NCBI GenBank assembly: GCA_963835705.1
Contig: CAWIGR010000016.1
Span: forward strand, 26,376 to 90,375
Length of the DNA: 64,000 nucleotides
Direction of reading: 5' to 3'
From: JACVRW01 sp963835705
GTDB taxonomy: Bacteria; Actinomycetota; Thermoleophilia; Solirubrobacterales; Thermoleophilaceae
Shown here: piece by piece, positions 1 through 9,565 of the stretch
Position numbering within the stretch: the first letter of the stretch is position 1
Layout: each line of letters starts with the position of its first letter
The notes under the pieces: model-generated
The model's input: only the letters and a program-made list of their open reading frames with translations
Told to the model about the DNA's origin: nothing
The model's database searches: none
Position numbers and translations under genes: made by a program

Positions 1-1
1 C

Positions 2-600
2 ATCTGGGTGGCGGTGGGCCTCGGCCTGTACCTGCTCCCCGAGTCCGCCCGCCGGGCCCACGTCGGGGTGGACGCCCGGCCGGTGCTCGTCCGGACGCTC
101 GGGCTGATCGCCGTGCTCGGGGTGCCGATGGTGCTGCTCTACGCGGTCGCCGGCGAGCCGTTGCTGCGGATCGTGTTCGGCGACGACCTGACCGACGCCG
201 CCTCCGCGCTGCCCTGGCTCGGCGCTGGCGATGACCCTGCTGGCCTGCAGCTACCTGTCGGTGCAGTACCTGCTGGGGCTGGGCCGGGCGGGCTTCATCG
301 CGCTGCTCGCGGTGGCCGCCGTGGTCGGAGGTGGCGCTGGTGGCCGGCATCGGAGCCGACCTCGAGGAGGTCGCGCTGGCGCTCATGGGCCTTCAGCTCG
401 TCTGCGCGGCCGTGATCGTGACGCTGTCATTCCGCACCCGCGCCGGCCCCGCGCAGCCTGAGGACGGCGTAGTCGCCGAAGCGCTCGATCTCGATGTAGC
501 GCCGGGCGAGCTCCCGGTCCAGGATCCGCACCCCGCTGGAGCGCCCCGCGCCGTTCGGCTCGGCTTGCGCGGCCACGGGGCTGAGCCAGCGGACCACTAG
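2..600 (+). pseudogene. C-terminal part of a polysaccharide flippase, frame broken twice
   Basis: The sequence enters the window inside a gene for a polytopic membrane protein of the oligosaccharide flippase (MATE/Wzx-like) type, which would move lipid-linked sugars across the membrane. Hydrophobic helices read in frame 2 up to about 224, then in frame 3 from an ALAMTLLACSYLS-like segment, then in frame 1 from about 327 with GIGADLEEVALALMG. Removing one base near 224 and one near 327 would give a continuous protein. The last frame stays open to 600, but beyond about 460 it is only the antisense of the next gene, so the natural end is probably near 460. It converges on the neighbouring minus-strand gene. 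The family call rests on helix pattern and context. Confidence 0.55.
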
Positions 601-1915
601 CCCGGTGCGGGACCGGCGCAGGTCGCGCACGATCTCGCGCTGCACCTCTGCCGTGGTCACCACGCCGGGCTGCATGACGTCGTAGCGGGTCGGGTTGGGG
701 CGGCCGGCCAGCACGTAGACGAGCGGGTTGCCCACCCGGACCAGGTCGTGGCGCGGGTTGGCCGCGAAGATGGGGCGCCCGGCGGGCACGCGCTCGTGCA
801 CGGACTGCACGAGCTGCTCCAGCGCCCGGGCCTCCTCCCGCGGCCCCTTCACGCCGTCGGCCACGTCGAGATGAAGCCGGTCGAGCGGCGGCCCCGAGAC
901 GAGCTCCCTCCGCTGCGTGTCGAGCCCGTGGAGGGCCACGAGCACCAGCGGCAGGGCAAGCGCGAGCGCCGCGGGCCGCCGGCCCGCGAGCCACTCCCGC
1001 GCCGCCCCGCCGGCCAGCAGGACGGGCAGCACGGCGGCCAGCGGGACCAGGTGAAACTCGTCGGCCCGGGCGAGCAGGTACCCGAGCCCGGCCACGGCCA
1101 GCGGAAGGGCCGCCCAGAGGCGCACGGGCGCCCGCGTGGCGGCGGCCACGACCAGCCAGAGCGCGAGCCCGCCGATGAGGACATACGGGAGGTAGAAGGA
1201 GAGGATCTTGTTGGGCTCGAAGGCGCCGTCGTACGCTCCGGGCAGCGGCAGACGCTGGAGGCTCTGCTCGTCGAGCGCAAAGCCGATCGTCTGATCCCAC
1301 AGCTCCGCGGGCGCGGCGATCAGGAAGGGCGCCATCAGCACGGCGGCGGTGAGCGCCGCGGCCGCCGCGGACCGCCTGGCGGCGGCCGGCCGCCGGCGCC
1401 GCGCGAGCAGCCGTCCCCACGGCCGCCGCGGCGCCCAGGTCGAACCGGAACGCGAAGGCCGCGCCGCACAGGACGCCGGCGCCGACGGGCGAGCGCCGCG
1501 CCAGCAGCAGTGCGCCGAGGCCGAGCGCCAGGGCGGTGGCATTCGGGTGCGGCAGGGTGGGGTGCGCCATCACCGCGACCACGGCCACCCAGGCCGCCAG
1601 CGCGAACGGCTCGGGAGCGTCGCGCCGCACCAGCGCGTAGGCGAGCACTCCGACGAGGGCGTCGAGCCCCACGCGCACGACCCGCCAGGCGAGCAGCGAC
1701 GGGCCGAAGACCGCGTCCAGGGCCCCGACGAGGTAGTACTGGCCCGGGCCGTAGTTCGCGTAGAAGTCGCGATACGGCAGCTCGCCGTCGACGATCCGGG
1801 CGGCGGCCTGGAGCACGAGCCCCTCGTCGTGCGGGTTGATCCCGTCGAGGATCGTCAGCCCCGACAGCAGTGCCCCGAGGCCGAACAGGAGCGCGACGCG
1901 CGCGCTTTCAGGCAC
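427..1915 (-). CDS. GT39-like polytopic membrane glycosyltransferase (one frameshift)
   Basis: Likely an integral-membrane transferase that uses a polyprenyl-phosphate sugar. The N-terminal part has INPHDEGLVLQAAARI followed by YRDFYANYGPGQYYL, the acidic first-loop pattern of GT39/ArnT-like proteins. Many hydrophobic helices follow, then a soluble C-terminal domain of about 130 residues ending in RGAGAGAE. The GTG start at 1915 overlaps the stop of the upstream glycosyltransferase. The frame changes near 1414; the length is 3n+1 and dropping one base there (in a GGGGACGG context on the coding strand) restores one protein of about 495 residues. It is the last gene of a five-gene minus-strand operon beginning at 9533. 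The donor and acceptor cannot be told from sequence. Confidence 0.7.
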
Positions 1916-3254
1916 GGTGCCGCAGCAGGCGCGCGAGGTGGCGGGGCAGGGCGCGCGCCGCCTCGCCAAGGCCGCCGTGCTCGCGCAGGGCTGCGAGGAC
2001 GTCCGGGTACTGGCCGTAGGTGGCGCGCAGGAGCGTGCCGCGAGGGGCGCGTCGTCGCGGGATGCGCTCGTGCTCGAGGCAGAAGCGCACGAGCGGGCGG
2101 GCGCACTCGGACCACCTGAGCGAGGGCGCGAGCTCGCGCACCCGCGTGGCCGTCGCCGCGTAGGCCGCGCGGTCGTCCAGCAGCGCTGCCAGCGCCGCGC
2201 CGAAGCCCTCGTGGTCACCTGGCGGCACCGCGCGGCCCAGGCCGCGGCGATCCACCAGCTCGCCGATCGAGTCGCCGCTCGAAACGACCGACGGCAGCCC
2301 GGCCCAGAAGTGGTCGAGCACGCGCGTGCGGAAGGAGAAGCGGGCCTCGAGGTGGTCGGAATGCGCGCACACCCCGATGTCCGCCTCGGCGAGGTAGGCC
2401 TCGCGCTCGGCGTAGGGGATCCAGCCGCGGTTGAAGTGCACGCCCTTCCCCTCGAGCCCGCGCTCGCGCGCGAAGGCGATCGCCTCGTCCGCGCTGCTGG
2501 GCACCTCGCCCTGATCGGAAGACGGACGGCCCGTCCCCATGAAGACCAGGTGCACCGCGCGCCCGCCGGCGCGCAGCCATTCGACCGCGCGGATCGGCGT
2601 GAGCGCGTCGAGCCAGCGCCAGATGCCGCCGGCCCAGACCAGCACGCGGTCATCCGCCCCCACCCCGGGCAACACGCCCTTGAGGACCGGTTCCGGCGCG
2701 CTCCGCACGGGCCGGTCGGGCAATCCGAACGGCACCACGTCGACGTATGAGCGGAAGGTGGGATCGGCCTCGTAGCGCTCCGGCTCCACGAGGCCGGCGA
2801 GGGCGAGGCCGCCGAGCCACAGGTCGCGCTGCTTCTCGCTCGCGCAGACCACGAGGTCCGCGACGGCGCACTGGCCGAGCATGGACCTCCATGCGCGGCG
2901 CTGGGACAACGCTCCGCCGCCGTCCATCGCCTCGAGCACCTCGATCATCTGCGGGTTGTAGAGGTCCGCCACGAAGCGGATCGGCATCCGCGCGACGTAG
3001 CGCAGGAGCTGCGGCGGCAGGCGCTGCGCCACCACCACGTCGTGGCGGCGGAGGGCCGCGAGCAGGGCGTCGAAGTCGGCGAGCCCGGCCTCGATCAGCT
3101 CCCCCGGAACGGCGCCCGCGTCGCTGGGACCGGGCGCCGCTACCGACACCTCGCAGTGCCCGGCGACGGCCCGGGCCAGCTCTGCCACGCGGATCGCCGG
3201 ACCCGCCATCGCCTCGCCCACCGGCTCGGCGGACACGAACAGGACGCGGGTCAC
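1908..3254 (-). CDS. GT4-type glycosyltransferase
   Basis: A cytoplasmic GT-B fold glycosyltransferase of 448 residues. The N-terminus (TRVLFVSAEPVGEAMAGPAIR) is the first Rossmann strand plus the glycine-rich loop expected in GT4 proteins. The second domain contains VLVWAGGIWRWLDALTPI and the late DHFWAGLPSVVSSGDSIGELV segment, corresponding to the donor-binding region near the usual E-x7-E motif. The GTG start at 3254 overlaps the stop of the methyltransferase upstream (GTGA), so translation is probably coupled. The surrounding operon (AftD-like transferase, flippase, methyltransferase) points to envelope glycan assembly. The sugar specificity is unknown. Confidence 0.85.
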   Translation of the reverse strand: MTRVLFVSAEPVGEAMAGPAIRVAELARAVAGHCEVSVAAPGPSDAGAVPGELIEAGLADFDALLAALRRHDVVVAQRLPPQLLRYVARMPIRFVADLYNPQMIEVLEAMDGGGALSQRRAWRSMLGQCAVADLVVCASEKQRDLWLGGLALAGLVEPERYEADPTFRSYVDVVPFGLPDRPVRSAPEPVLKGVLPGVGADDRVLVWAGGIWRWLDALTPIRAVEWLRAGGRAVHLVFMGTGRPSSDQGEVPSSADEAIAFARERGLEGKGVHFNRGWIPYAEREAYLAEADIGVCAHSDHLEARFSFRTRVLDHFWAGLPSVVSSGDSIGELVDRRGLGRAVPPGDHEGFGAALAALLDDRAAYAATATRVRELAPSLRWSECARPLVRFCLEHERIPRRRAPRGTLLRATYGQYPDVLAALREHGGLGEAARALPRHLARLLRHRA

Positions 3255-3910
3255 GGCCCCGCCGGGGCCCGGCCGCGCAGGCGGAAGAAGAACCGCGGCT
3301 TGACGAGGCCGGCGCTGTCGAGCCAGCGGTGGAGCTGCCGCAGCGGCGGCTGCAGCACCTTCCCGGCGAGGTGGCGGTCGATCGGGGCCGCCTGCTCCAC
3401 GACCGAGCTGCCGAACACTTCGTCGAGGAGCGCGCGCAGCGACGCCTCGGTGAAGAAGTGCTTGTGGTCCACGTCGAGCATGTGGCTGAACTCCACCGGC
3501 ACCTCGCCGAAGTCCTGCGTGCAGTTGGGCGTGGTCACGAGCACGCCCAAGCGCGCCACCCGCCGCGCCTCGCGCAACAGCCGGGCCGGCTCATCCAGGT
3601 GCTCGACCACCTCGAGCAGGATGACGGTGTCCACGGATCCGTCGGCCATCGGTACGCGCTCGCCGTCGTAGACCTCGGCGTCCACTCCGATCGAGCGGGC
3701 CCTCTCGACGTACTCCGGACGAACGTCGAGCGCCTTGACCTCGAGCCCTCCGTCCGCCAGGACCTTGCTGTAGCCCCCGAGGCCGCAGCCCAGGTCGAGC
3801 ACCGATCCGCCGGCGTGCTCGCGCACGAACTCGACGAGCGCGGCGTCCACCTGCTCCATCGGATCGGCGTCGCGGTACCAGCTGCGGGTGTCCCGCGGAC
3901 CTCGCCTCAT
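3251..3910 (-). CDS. Class I SAM-dependent methyltransferase
   Basis: Protein of 219 residues with the class I methyltransferase motif I VLDLGCGLGGYS at about residue 37, an acidic residue after the next strand (VKALDVRPEYVERA), and the post-II segment VILLEVVEHLDEPARLLREA typical of UbiE/Methyltransf_11 proteins. The ATG at 3910 overlaps the stop of the flippase gene (ATGA), which fixes the start. A longer open frame upstream runs antiparallel through the flippase and is not coding. It probably methylates a sugar or lipid intermediate made by the neighbouring transferases; the substrate is inferred only from context. Confidence 0.88.
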   Translation of the reverse strand: MRRGPRDTRSWYRDADPMEQVDAALVEFVREHAGGSVLDLGCGLGGYSKVLADGGLEVKALDVRPEYVERARSIGVDAEVYDGERVPMADGSVDTVILLEVVEHLDEPARLLREARRVARLGVLVTTPNCTQDFGEVPVEFSHMLDVDHKHFFTEASLRALLDEVFGSSVVEQAAPIDRHLAGKVLQPPLRQLHRWLDSAGLVKPRFFFRLRGRAPAGP

Positions 3911-5319
3911 CCGCGCACTCCCGCCACGAGCTCGCGGCTTGCCGGGCTGATGACCCACATGAGCCCGGCGTATAGCGCGGCGCCGAGCGGCAGGAGGACT
4001 ACCAGCGGCGCGTCGCGGAGCAGCCAGAGCAGCCCGCCCATGACCGCGGCAGCCAGGACCGCCGGGAGCAGCGTGCGGGGCGCGGGGAAGAAGTCGAAGT
4101 AGCGCCGCATGAGCACGTACGAGCCGGCCAGGATCAGCACCTCGGAGGCGACGGTGACCGCGGCCGCGACCACTATGCCGTATCGCGGCACGAGAAGAAG
4201 GTTCAGTCCCACGTTGAAGGCGAGCGCCGACAGGTTCAGCCACAGCGCGCTCATCTGCCGCTCCTGTGCGATGAGCGCGTAGCCGAACACCCCGTTGATC
4301 CATGCGAGCGCGCCAGCGGCGAGCAGGATCCGGAGCGGCTCCGCGGCGTCCTCGAAGTCCTCACCGGCGGCCAGCTCAACCAGCTCCGGGGCCACGACCA
4401 GGCCGCCCGCCACGAGCGGCGCGCCAAGCACCACGAACAGGTCGGTCGACAGCTGAATGGCGCGCCGCGCCCGGGGTTCGTCGTTCGCGACCGCCTGCGA
4501 CAGGAGCGGGAACGTGGTGGTGAGGAAGACGGTGCCGAAGACGAGGGTCAGCTCGAGCATCCTGTAGGCGAGCGTGTAGAGGCCCACCTCGGCGTACGGC
4601 TCATACAGCGAGATGATCAGCGTGTCGGCGCGGAAGTAGAGCTCGTTGACGGCGAGCGCCACGCCCAGCGGCAGGGCCGCGCGGAGCAGCGTGCGCCAGA
4701 CCTTCGTGTTCGCGAGGAAGCGCACCCGGGTGAGCGGCCGCGTCAGGTGCATCGTCGTGACGGCGGTCACCAGCGCGCCCACCGCCGCGGCGCCCATGAC
4801 CGCGTAGAAGCCGAGGTCGAGCGCGGCCACGAGGGCCACCGCGCCGAGCGCGGCCGCCCGTCCCAGCACGTCGCCTACGACGGCGCGACCCATGCGGAGC
4901 CGGACCTGCAGCACCGTCACGAAGGCGCTGTTCAGCATCCCGAACAGCAGCGGGAACCCGGCGAGGAGGATCGCCACGCGGACGTCGTGGTCGTACGGGA
5001 GCAGCAGGCTGATCGCCGCGGCCACGGCGATCACGACGACGGAGAGGAGCAGCCGGAGCGTGAGCGTGTTGCCGACGAGCTCCTCGGTGCGCGAGGGGTC
5101 CCGGCTGATCTCGCGCACCACGATCGTGAACAGCCCGACGTCGGCGAGCACCGCGAACAGCTGCATGTACGTGAGTGCGAGCGTGTAGCGCCCGTAGTCG
5201 TCCGGGCCGAGGTAGCGCGTGACGACGGCGATCGAGACAAGTCCGATGGCCAGCATCACGCCCCTGCCCGCCACCTGGACGGCGGTGTTGGAGGCGACCA
5301 GGCGGCGGTTGGAGCTCAC
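3907..5319 (-). CDS. Oligosaccharide flippase family protein
   Basis: A 470-residue membrane protein with about a dozen to fourteen hydrophobic segments and the Wzx/polysaccharide-biosynthesis signature near the N-terminus, SSNRRLVASNTAVQVAGRG followed by TRYLGPDDYGRYTLALTYM. It should translocate a polyprenyl-linked sugar or oligosaccharide from the inner to the outer leaflet, supplying the periplasmic-side transferases next to it. The GTG start at 5319 overlaps the stop of the large AftD-like gene (GTGA). The protein has normal full length for the family and no visible defect. Confidence 0.9.
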   Translation of the reverse strand: MSSNRRLVASNTAVQVAGRGVMLAIGLVSIAVVTRYLGPDDYGRYTLALTYMQLFAVLADVGLFTIVVREISRDPSRTEELVGNTLTLRLLLSVVVIAVAAAISLLLPYDHDVRVAILLAGFPLLFGMLNSAFVTVLQVRLRMGRAVVGDVLGRAAALGAVALVAALDLGFYAVMGAAAVGALVTAVTTMHLTRPLTRVRFLANTKVWRTLLRAALPLGVALAVNELYFRADTLIISLYEPYAEVGLYTLAYRMLELTLVFGTVFLTTTFPLLSQAVANDEPRARRAIQLSTDLFVVLGAPLVAGGLVVAPELVELAAGEDFEDAAEPLRILLAAGALAWINGVFGYALIAQERQMSALWLNLSALAFNVGLNLLLVPRYGIVVAAAVTVASEVLILAGSYVLMRRYFDFFPAPRTLLPAVLAAAVMGGLLWLLRDAPLVVLLPLGAALYAGLMWVISPASRELVAGVRG

Positions 5320-8300
5320 CGGCCGCCCCGGGCGGCGGCGAGGACGCGCCAGCAGGCGGCCATCAGGAGCACCACGGCGCCGACCGCGACCCAGTGCGGC
5401 GCGATCAGCTCGGTGCTGTACTCGAAGTTGAAGCCGCCGCGGTCCCTCGGGTCGAGCACCAGGTAGAGGATCGGGACCACGATGCCGAGCAGGGCGGCCG
5501 CGACCAGGGTCAGCAGCCGCGAGCCCACGCCGCGCCAGAGGATCAGGGTGAGCAGCGGGAAGATGACCACTGAGGTGCGCGCGGCGAACAGGAGGGCCAG
5601 CGGGATCGTGAGGGCGAGCGCGACCAGGGCGGCGCGCGGCAGCGACAGCGGCCGCGGGCGGTCCGCGGGGAGTGGGGTTTCCGAGCCGCCGGCGGCGCCG
5701 GGCCGGCGGCGCAGCAGCACCCACCCGGCAAGCAGGAAGGCCAGCAGCAGCGCGCACACCACGCCGGAGATCGCGTAGCCGGCCCGCACCCCGTCCTGCG
5801 GCGCGAACTCGAACGTCACGTCGCGGCAGCCGGCCGGGGCGCCCCAGCCGTTCGCGTAGCCGTTGATGGGAAGGGGTTTGCCCAGCGAGTGCCCGTCGCA
5901 GGTGGCCCGCCAGCCCTCCGAGTAGCTCTGGCCCAGCACCAGCCACCCAGGCGACTCGAATGCCACGCGCACCCCCTCGACCGAGCTGTGGCCGAGCGTC
6001 CCGGCGTCGAGCACCCGGGGCCCTCCCGCCGCCGCGGCCCGCGGGTCGGCCGCCGGCGAATGCATCCGCAGCAGATGGATGCTGAAGGCGGCCGGCAGCG
6101 ACCGGACACGCTGGACGCCTTCGCCCATCGCCACCGCGCCGGAGCACGCCCGCGCTCGCAGCGGGCGCCCCGCATCCAGGTCCTCGACCGGGCCTCGTGG
6201 CCGCAGCGGCACGGTGCGGCGCCCGACGCGCACCGCCGCGTCCCCGCAGCGCGCCCTGATCGGGCCGGCCCGGGCGGGCGCCACCGGCGCCAGGCCCGGG
6301 ACCTCCAGGGACGCGATCCCGACGGCGCGGGTGGTCCCGCCGGGGCCCGGCTCCGTGTCGAGCACCGTCAGACGGAAGCTGCGCGCCCGCGCCGGGCGCG
6401 GCAGCTCCACCAGCCCGTCGGCGGCCACCGGCAGCGGCGCGGTCTGACCGCCGGGCCAGGTCAGGCGCACGCTGCTCGGGCGCCGCACCCGGCCTCCGGC
6501 GAAGTCCATCCGCAGCCTGCTCACGCTGAGCGGCCGAGGGGCGCTCCACGAGATCCACGGGTAGGGCGACGACGGGCGCGCCCAGATCCCCACCCAGGCC
6601 GTGTCCGGATCTCCGTCGAATGCGCTCGACGAGCGAAAGCGGGGCTCGTTGTGGAACCTCCCCGAGGACTCGAACGTGGCGGGGCTCTCGAGACCGGCCA
6701 GACGGTCGAGCTCGGCGTCGCCCGCGTCCACGGACGGGGCCACCCAGGCGTCGACCGAGTACGAGCGGGCCGCGGGAGCGAAGATCACGCGGTCGAGCTC
6801 CTTCTCGGCGTCGCGCCGGTTCCGAGCCAGCTCCAGGAGCGGGCTGCCGGTCTGGCGGTCGCGCCGGAACGGGGCGTCGGCCGTCGTGCGCTCGAAGACG
6901 TAGGTCAGAGAGACGCGGCTCAGGTCGCGGCCGGCCAGCGCGCGCGCCGCCATCACCGGCGGCCGCAGCGGCTGGCGCAGGCGCACGCCGGGAATGCGGA
7001 TCTCGCGGAAGCCGCCGTTGCCGCGCAGGTTCCCGGGCGGCTGGCGCACGCCCGTGATCATGACCCGCAGGGAGCGCACGTTCTCGAGGCCCACCCGCAC
7101 GCGGTTGCGGCCCGGCCCCAGCTTCGCCCGCTTGCCGCCCACCTCCACCTCGGTCTCGACGCCGCGCCAGTCGCGCACCGGGAAGAGGTCCACGTAGGGC
7201 ACGTCGCGAGGCCGATCGAAGCCGATCTCGATCCAGCGCTCGCGCGGGTGGAGGTAGCGGTCGGCCGCCCACACCGTCTCGGGATCGCCGTCGAAGGCGG
7301 CGATCGCCGCGTACTCGGGGAACTCGAGCAGGCCGCCGGAGCTGGGCGCGCGCAGATAGCGGGCGCCCTCGAGCGCCGCCACGGTATGGGCGTCGCCCCC
7401 GCGCTCGGGGAAGGGCTCGATCAGCGCGAAGTTCTCGTCGATCCGCTCGTCCTCGGCGAGCGTGGCGCCGAGGTTCTGGTGGCCGAACTCCGGCACGAAG
7501 CGGCGGCGGCGGTTGGAGTCGGTGATCACGACCCCGGCGCCCTCCGCCGCGCGGCGCCGCAGCTCGTCCGTCGTGAGATCCCCCGCGTAGAGGATGGGGG
7601 CGCGGTCGGGGAGCGCGCCGAACGCCGCCAGCCCGGCCAGCCCCTCCGCCGACCCGTCCACGATCGTCGCCGGGCCGGCCGGGGCCACGCTCACGAGCCC
7701 GCGTCCGGGCGGCACGTCGTAGCGGCGCACCTGGGGCAACCGAGCCCCCGGCCCGAGCTCGCCGCCCGCCGGCGGCACCGAGCGCTCGGGCCCGTACCTC
7801 CGCGACGGCTGCGCGTACCCCTGCCCGGCCAGCACCTCGGCGGCGGCGGCGGCGTTCAAGGCGCCGCTGCGCGAGACGTCGTCGTCGCTCCCGGATACCA
7901 CCGCGCCGGCGCCCATCAGCCGCAGCAGCGGCTCGAGCTGCCCGGGCAGCAGCCGGCGCTGCTGTACGAGCCGGTCGATCGTCCAGAGCAGGTCGGTGGC
8001 GCGCGGGTCCGAGTACGGCGTCTCGTAGCGCACGGCCACCGGCCGCTCCGTCACGCGGGGCAGGATCGCGTCGGTGGTGCCGCCCCAGCTGTAGTTCGCG
8101 AAGATCTGGCCGGGCAGCACCACGGCGCGACTGTTCGGCGGAAGCTCGCGGTCGAGGTCGTCGCCTGCGCTCGTCCACGCCCCGGGGATCTGCTTCCAGG
8201 TCAGCTGCTCCTCCACGGCGGTGCCGCGTACGAGCGGCAGCGCGCCGAGCAGGATGAGTGCCGCGAGCGCCACGGACAGCGCCACGGGGCCGGCGCGGGC

Positions 8301-9533
8301 GGCCCACCCGCGTGGTGCGTCCCGCAGCCGTGCGAGCGCCACCTGCGCGAAGAGCGCCAGCAGTCCCCCCACCCCCACCGCCACCAGCGGCGCGGCCTTC
8401 TGGGTCGTGCGCATGAACCGCACCAGCGGCACGTTGCGGTAGACCCACTCCATGCCGTCCCGCGCGGGGGTGCCGTTCGGGAAGCCGGCGACCTCGATCG
8501 CCACGCCCACCAGGAGGAGCAGCAGCAGGAACGGCGCGTAGCGCGAGCGCCCGGTCCACACGAAGCCGGCCACTGCGATCGCCGGGAGGGCGAGCGACGC
8601 CACGACGACCAAGGGATTGAAGAGCAGCGTCCCGGCCTCGCTGAACAGCGGCCGGCTCGCCCCGAAGAAGCCCACGCCGATGTAGGAGGTCCAGTAGGCC
8701 ATCAGGCGCAGCGCCTCGGGGGCGCTGTTCGTGCCCCAGATCGAGCGTGGCTGCTCGGTGAACTGGAGGAAGTCGATCCCGTAGCGCGCGTGGACCAGCA
8801 GCGGCGCGATCCACCAGAGCGACGCGAGCGTGCCGAGCACGCCGACACGCAGTAGGAAGGCGCCGGCGTCGCGCCACCGCACGGCGCCGATCAGGGGCTC
8901 GTAGAGCAGGAGCACGAGAGGGCCGACCAGCATCCAGCCCACCACGGCAGCGTTGATGCCGCCGCCGATCGAGGTGAGGACGAGCGCGAACGCGGCGGCC
9001 CACCACCACCCGCGCCAGTCGCGCCACTCGCCTGACACGCGCACCCCGCGATGCACCACCAGCAGCAGCCACGGCAGCACCGCGTACCCGAGCAGGATCA
9101 GGCTCGTGCGGCCGGTGAAGATCACCGTGTACGGGTTGAGCAGGTAGAAGCCGGCGCCCAGGAGGTGCGGGACGCCGCGCGGCCGGCCGAGGAAGGCGTC
9201 GAGCAGCCGGAGCATCCCCCACGCCGAGATGGCGAACAGCAATCCGAGCCAGATCCTGTGGGCCACCCAGGAGCTCAGGCCGATCCCGTGGAGGAGGGCG
9301 AAGAAGGGGCCCATGGGCCACAGGTAGCCGCTGTACTGGGCACCCTGGACCGCGCCCAGATCGATCGATGGCGACCAGGCCGAGCCGACCTCGGAGACGA
9401 AGGCCGCGGGGTCGACGTGGAGGTCGATCTTGGTGTCGCTGGTGGCCCACCCCGGCCGCTGAAGGACGGCCAGCGCGAAGGATGCCGCTGTGAAGCCAAG
9501 CGCCATGGTCTGGTCCCGGGACGGTGTGCGCAT
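5316..9533 (-). CDS. AftD-like alpha-(1->3)-arabinofuranosyltransferase family protein
   Basis: A giant membrane protein of 1405 residues. The N-terminal third is polytopic, with GYLWPMGPFFALLHGIGLS and an acidic IDLHVDPAAFVSEVGSAWSPS loop like those of DUF3367/AftD proteins. These are GT-C enzymes that transfer arabinofuranose from decaprenyl-phosphoryl-arabinose on the outer membrane face. A long extracytoplasmic part contains at least two galactose-binding/discoidin-like segments (DGDPETVWAADRYLHPRERWI around residue 750 and DGDPDTAWVGIWARPSSPYPW around 980). A few C-terminal helices follow, close to the AftD layout of catalytic core plus carbohydrate-binding modules. The ATG at 9533 has a TAnnnT box 11 bases upstream. 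It leads a five-gene operon. Arabinan specificity is inferred from the family. Confidence 0.82.
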   Translation of the reverse strand: MRTPSRDQTMALGFTAASFALAVLQRPGWATSDTKIDLHVDPAAFVSEVGSAWSPSIDLGAVQGAQYSGYLWPMGPFFALLHGIGLSSWVAHRIWLGLLFAISAWGMLRLLDAFLGRPRGVPHLLGAGFYLLNPYTVIFTGRTSLILLGYAVLPWLLLVVHRGVRVSGEWRDWRGWWWAAAFALVLTSIGGGINAAVVGWMLVGPLVLLLYEPLIGAVRWRDAGAFLLRVGVLGTLASLWWIAPLLVHARYGIDFLQFTEQPRSIWGTNSAPEALRLMAYWTSYIGVGFFGASRPLFSEAGTLLFNPLVVVASLALPAIAVAGFVWTGRSRYAPFLLLLLLVGVAIEVAGFPNGTPARDGMEWVYRNVPLVRFMRTTQKAAPLVAVGVGGLLALFAQVALARLRDAPRGWAARAGPVALSVALAALILLGALPLVRGTAVEEQLTWKQIPGAWTSAGDDLDRELPPNSRAVVLPGQIFANYSWGGTTDAILPRVTERPVAVRYETPYSDPRATDLLWTIDRLVQQRRLLPGQLEPLLRLMGAGAVVSGSDDDVSRSGALNAAAAAEVLAGQGYAQPSRRYGPERSVPPAGGELGPGARLPQVRRYDVPPGRGLVSVAPAGPATIVDGSAEGLAGLAAFGALPDRAPILYAGDLTTDELRRRAAEGAGVVITDSNRRRRFVPEFGHQNLGATLAEDERIDENFALIEPFPERGGDAHTVAALEGARYLRAPSSGGLLEFPEYAAIAAFDGDPETVWAADRYLHPRERWIEIGFDRPRDVPYVDLFPVRDWRGVETEVEVGGKRAKLGPGRNRVRVGLENVRSLRVMITGVRQPPGNLRGNGGFREIRIPGVRLRQPLRPPVMAARALAGRDLSRVSLTYVFERTTADAPFRRDRQTGSPLLELARNRRDAEKELDRVIFAPAARSYSVDAWVAPSVDAGDAELDRLAGLESPATFESSGRFHNEPRFRSSSAFDGDPDTAWVGIWARPSSPYPWISWSAPRPLSVSRLRMDFAGGRVRRPSSVRLTWPGGQTAPLPVAADGLVELPRPARARSFRLTVLDTEPGPGGTTRAVGIASLEVPGLAPVAPARAGPIRARCGDAAVRVGRRTVPLRPRGPVEDLDAGRPLRARACSGAVAMGEGVQRVRSLPAAFSIHLLRMHSPAADPRAAAAGGPRVLDAGTLGHSSVEGVRVAFESPGWLVLGQSYSEGWRATCDGHSLGKPLPINGYANGWGAPAGCRDVTFEFAPQDGVRAGYAISGVVCALLLAFLLAGWVLLRRRPGAAGGSETPLPADRPRPLSLPRAALVALALTIPLALLFAARTSVVIFPLLTLILWRGVGSRLLTLVAAALLGIVVPILYLVLDPRDRGGFNFEYSTELIAPHWVAVGAVVLLMAACWRVLAAARGGR

Positions 9534-9544
9534 TGGCGGCGCGG

Positions 9545-9550
9545 AGATTA
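9545..9550 (-). promoter_or_regulatory. -10 box for the AftD-like gene
   Basis: TAATCT on the minus strand lies 11 bases before the ATG at 9533 and overlaps by two bases the box serving the divergent gene. No convincing -35 element is visible. Confidence 0.45.
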
Positions 9551-9554
9551 GAGT
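9549..9554 (+). promoter_or_regulatory. -10 box for the divergent GT39 gene
   Basis: TAGAGT lies 11 bases before the GTG at 9566. Because this box would be downstream of the more upstream ATG at 9524, it supports the GTG as the real start. Confidence 0.45.
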
Positions 9555-9565
9555 GCCTCCTCCGC

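Noticed and set aside
5889..8855. Plus-strand open frame of nearly 1000 codons antisense to the AftD-like gene
   Set aside because: Composition is His/Arg/Gly/Gln-rich without any family motif. Long antisense frames are expected at this G+C.
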